Translations under genes and position numbers: made by a program | Notes under the pieces: model-generated | Seen by the model: the letters and a program-made list of their open reading frames with translations, nothing else | What the model was told of the DNA's origin: nothing | The model's database searches: none | Assembly (NCBI GenBank): GCA_029781135.1 | Contig: JAKOXH010000041.1 | Span: forward strand, 1 to 43,148 | DNA from: Planctomycetota bacterium | Lineage (GTDB): Bacteria; Planctomycetota; Planctomycetia; Pirellulales; Lacipirellulaceae | Reading direction: 5' to 3' | Length of the DNA stretch: 43,148 bases | Shown here: positions 42,472-43,148 of the stretch, one piece after another | How positions within the stretch are numbered: position 1 is the first letter of the stretch | Layout: each line of letters opens with the position of its first letter

Positions 42472-42798
42472 TTAAACATCGAGTCCTAGCTGAGCCAACT
42501 CACGTTCGGCTCGCTCGGCGCGTAGTTCCTCGTCGTTCTGGGGTTGGGAAGTTGGCTGGAAATGTTTTGTTGAGTTGTTGGCCAGGGCCGTCCGCTCTTC
42601 ACACCAGGCACGAAAAGCAGTCCTCGTTGTCACCCGTGCGGAGCCGATGAGCACGCTCGGCAAACGAATGTGCTGCACGCCCTTCATGGCCCACCGCCAG
42701 GTCGTGCTGGGCGACACATTCTCTTGTCGGGCCAGCTCGGTAAGCGTTAGTCGTTCGGCGGGCGGTGCTTCCAAAACCGCGGTGATACTCGCAGTCAT
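42472..42798 (-). CDS. DUF1580-family helix-turn-helix protein
   Basis: The product (108 residues from ATG 42798; frames to 42828 or 42864 would add upstream codons) contains LTLTELARQENVSPSTTWRW, a helix-turn-helix, followed by AMKGVQHIRLPSVLIGSARV and TTRTAFRAWCEE. This matches the small planctomycete DUF1580 proteins, which resemble excisionase/MerR-like DNA-binding adaptors and often sit beside integrases. A GAAGAG lies before ATG 42798. The C-terminal 40 residues are polar and charged. It lies between the right IS and the broken dockerin gene, so it may belong to a mobile unit that truncated that gene. No integrase is in the window. Confidence 0.7.
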   Translation of the reverse strand: MTASITAVLEAPPAERLTLTELARQENVSPSTTWRWAMKGVQHIRLPSVLIGSARVTTRTAFRAWCEERTALANNSTKHFQPTSQPQNDEELRAERAERELAQLGLDV

Positions 42799-42945
42799 GG
42801 TCTGCTCTTCTTGTTGATTCTGAGTCATTGACCGAAGTCGCCAGGGATCCTCATCCGGCAACACATGGACTGCTCGCCAGATGCCTCTTTCCTACCGTCC
42901 CGCCAACAGCGCGCAAGAACTGCGCAACAAGAAAAAGGGCGTTCG
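42799..42945. other. Intergenic between DUF1580 gene and right IS
   Basis: No gene is seen. The stretch presumably holds the DUF1580 promoter; no box is clear enough to call. Confidence 0.35.
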
Positions 42946-42991
42946 CGAGAGATATAACCGAATGTTGTGTTCTATGAGGAGATGAAAAGGC

Positions 42992-43060
42992 GGCGTATCC
43001 TGCTGGTGATTTGAATTTTTATTTCACAAGCGGCCCGACGAGGGCAACGGAGGATACGCC
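42992..43060 (+). promoter_or_regulatory. Inverted repeat sequestering the ribosome-binding site (right IS)
   Basis: A perfect 10-bp inverted repeat pairs 42992-43001 (ggcgtatcct) with 43051-43060 (aggatacgcc). The distal arm contains the GGAGGA Shine-Dalgarno region and ends directly at the ATG at 43061. It has the same layout as the left IS (249-304), but the inner stem bases differ and are matched on both sides. Confidence 0.6.
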
Positions 43061-43148
43061 ATGCGACAGGTTACGACAGAAGAGCTTGCCAGTCCAGCAG
43101 CCACGCTTGATCGTGAGGTGCTTGAATTCCGATCGCAGTTCGGTCAAT
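43061..43148 (+). CDS. Probable transposase, N-terminal fragment
   Basis: Twenty-nine codons are visible, starting MRQVTTEELASPAATLDR and ending EVLEFRSQFGQ at the window edge. I do not recognise a family from these residues alone. The call rests on the leader, which is homologous to that of the IS256-type transposase at the left edge. The N-terminus itself is not obviously similar to the left copy, so the proteins may be divergent. Confidence 0.4.
   Translation, partial: MRQVTTEELASPAATLDREVLEFRSQFGQ

Larger units (their letters stand above)
42946..43148 (+). mobile_element. 5' end of a second insertion sequence, related to the left IS
   Basis: From the GATATAACCGAAT block (42951) to the ATG at 43061 the sequence parallels the leader of the left IS, which is in the opposite orientation. 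Both have GATATAACnGAAT, a 37-bp ungapped partially conserved stretch, then AGGCGGCGTA, and a GGAG(G)-type ribosome-binding site inside an inverted repeat. The element extends out of the window to the right. Its terminus is probably near 42946-42951. Confidence 0.6.

Overview
The window looks like a planctomycete chromosome, probably of the Pirellulales type (order inferred). Supporting traits are PEP-CTERM proteins with dockerin-like DAADYVLWRNGG segments, a DUF1559 prepilin-like protein, a DUF1580 helix-turn-helix protein, large secreted beta-repeat proteins, and many planctomycete-style secreted hydrolases. No rRNA, tRNA, CRISPR array, plasmid or phage structural genes were seen.

Layout. 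(1) 1-350: 5' end of an IS256-family insertion sequence reading off the left edge. (2) 701-1528: lone methyltransferase, followed by a decayed PEP-CTERM remnant (about 1706-1888). (3) 2211-7255, minus strand: IclR regulator, class III aminotransferase, secreted alpha/beta hydrolase, short cytochrome c and Na+/solute symporter. Divergent from it, 7305-10124 plus strand: RidA, an M81 (MlrC-like) metallopeptidase and an AstE/aspartoacylase-like deacylase broken by one in-frame stop. (4) 10163-17638, minus strand: GntR regulator, sugar isomerase-like TIM barrel, secreted SGNH esterase, DapA-like aldolase, SDR, Gfo/Idh/MocA oxidoreductase, second SDR and a threonine-synthase-like PLP lyase, mostly with overlapping or closely spaced ends. 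(5) 17935-18825: an unrecognised gene. (6) 18980-35430, plus strand: three tandem PEP-CTERM paralogues, a DUF1559 protein, a lipoprotein, a secreted beta-propeller hydrolase, an SGNH hydrolase, a phosphodiester-glycosidase/PEP-CTERM/glycosidase-like fusion, a RhaT-like symporter, Gfo oxidoreductase, class V aminotransferase, amidohydrolase, and an M20 peptidase with an internal deletion. Most junctions from 22121 onward overlap or nearly abut, suggesting a long operon. (7) 35430-42798, minus strand: a frameshifted beta-strand-repeat surface protein, a 5'-truncated dockerin protein and a DUF1580 protein. (8) From about 42946: the 5' end of a second IS, related to the left one and pointing outward.

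Interpretation (inference). Blocks 3, 4 and 6 read as one catabolic island. Secreted esterases and glycosidases would release a decorated sugar or amino-sugar. Two symporters (SSS and RhaT types) would import it, and amide hydrolases, PLP enzymes, dehydrogenases, a lactonase-like amidohydrolase and a DapA-type aldolase would break it down. IclR and GntR regulators sit at the two divergent promoters. The substrate cannot be named from sequence alone.

Several genes are damaged: the deacylase (nonsense codon), M20 (frameshifting deletion), the beta-repeat protein (exact 7-bp tandem duplication plus lost 3' end), the dockerin protein (lost 5' end) and the 1.7 kb PEP-CTERM remnant. Together with the IS ends this suggests a region under rearrangement.
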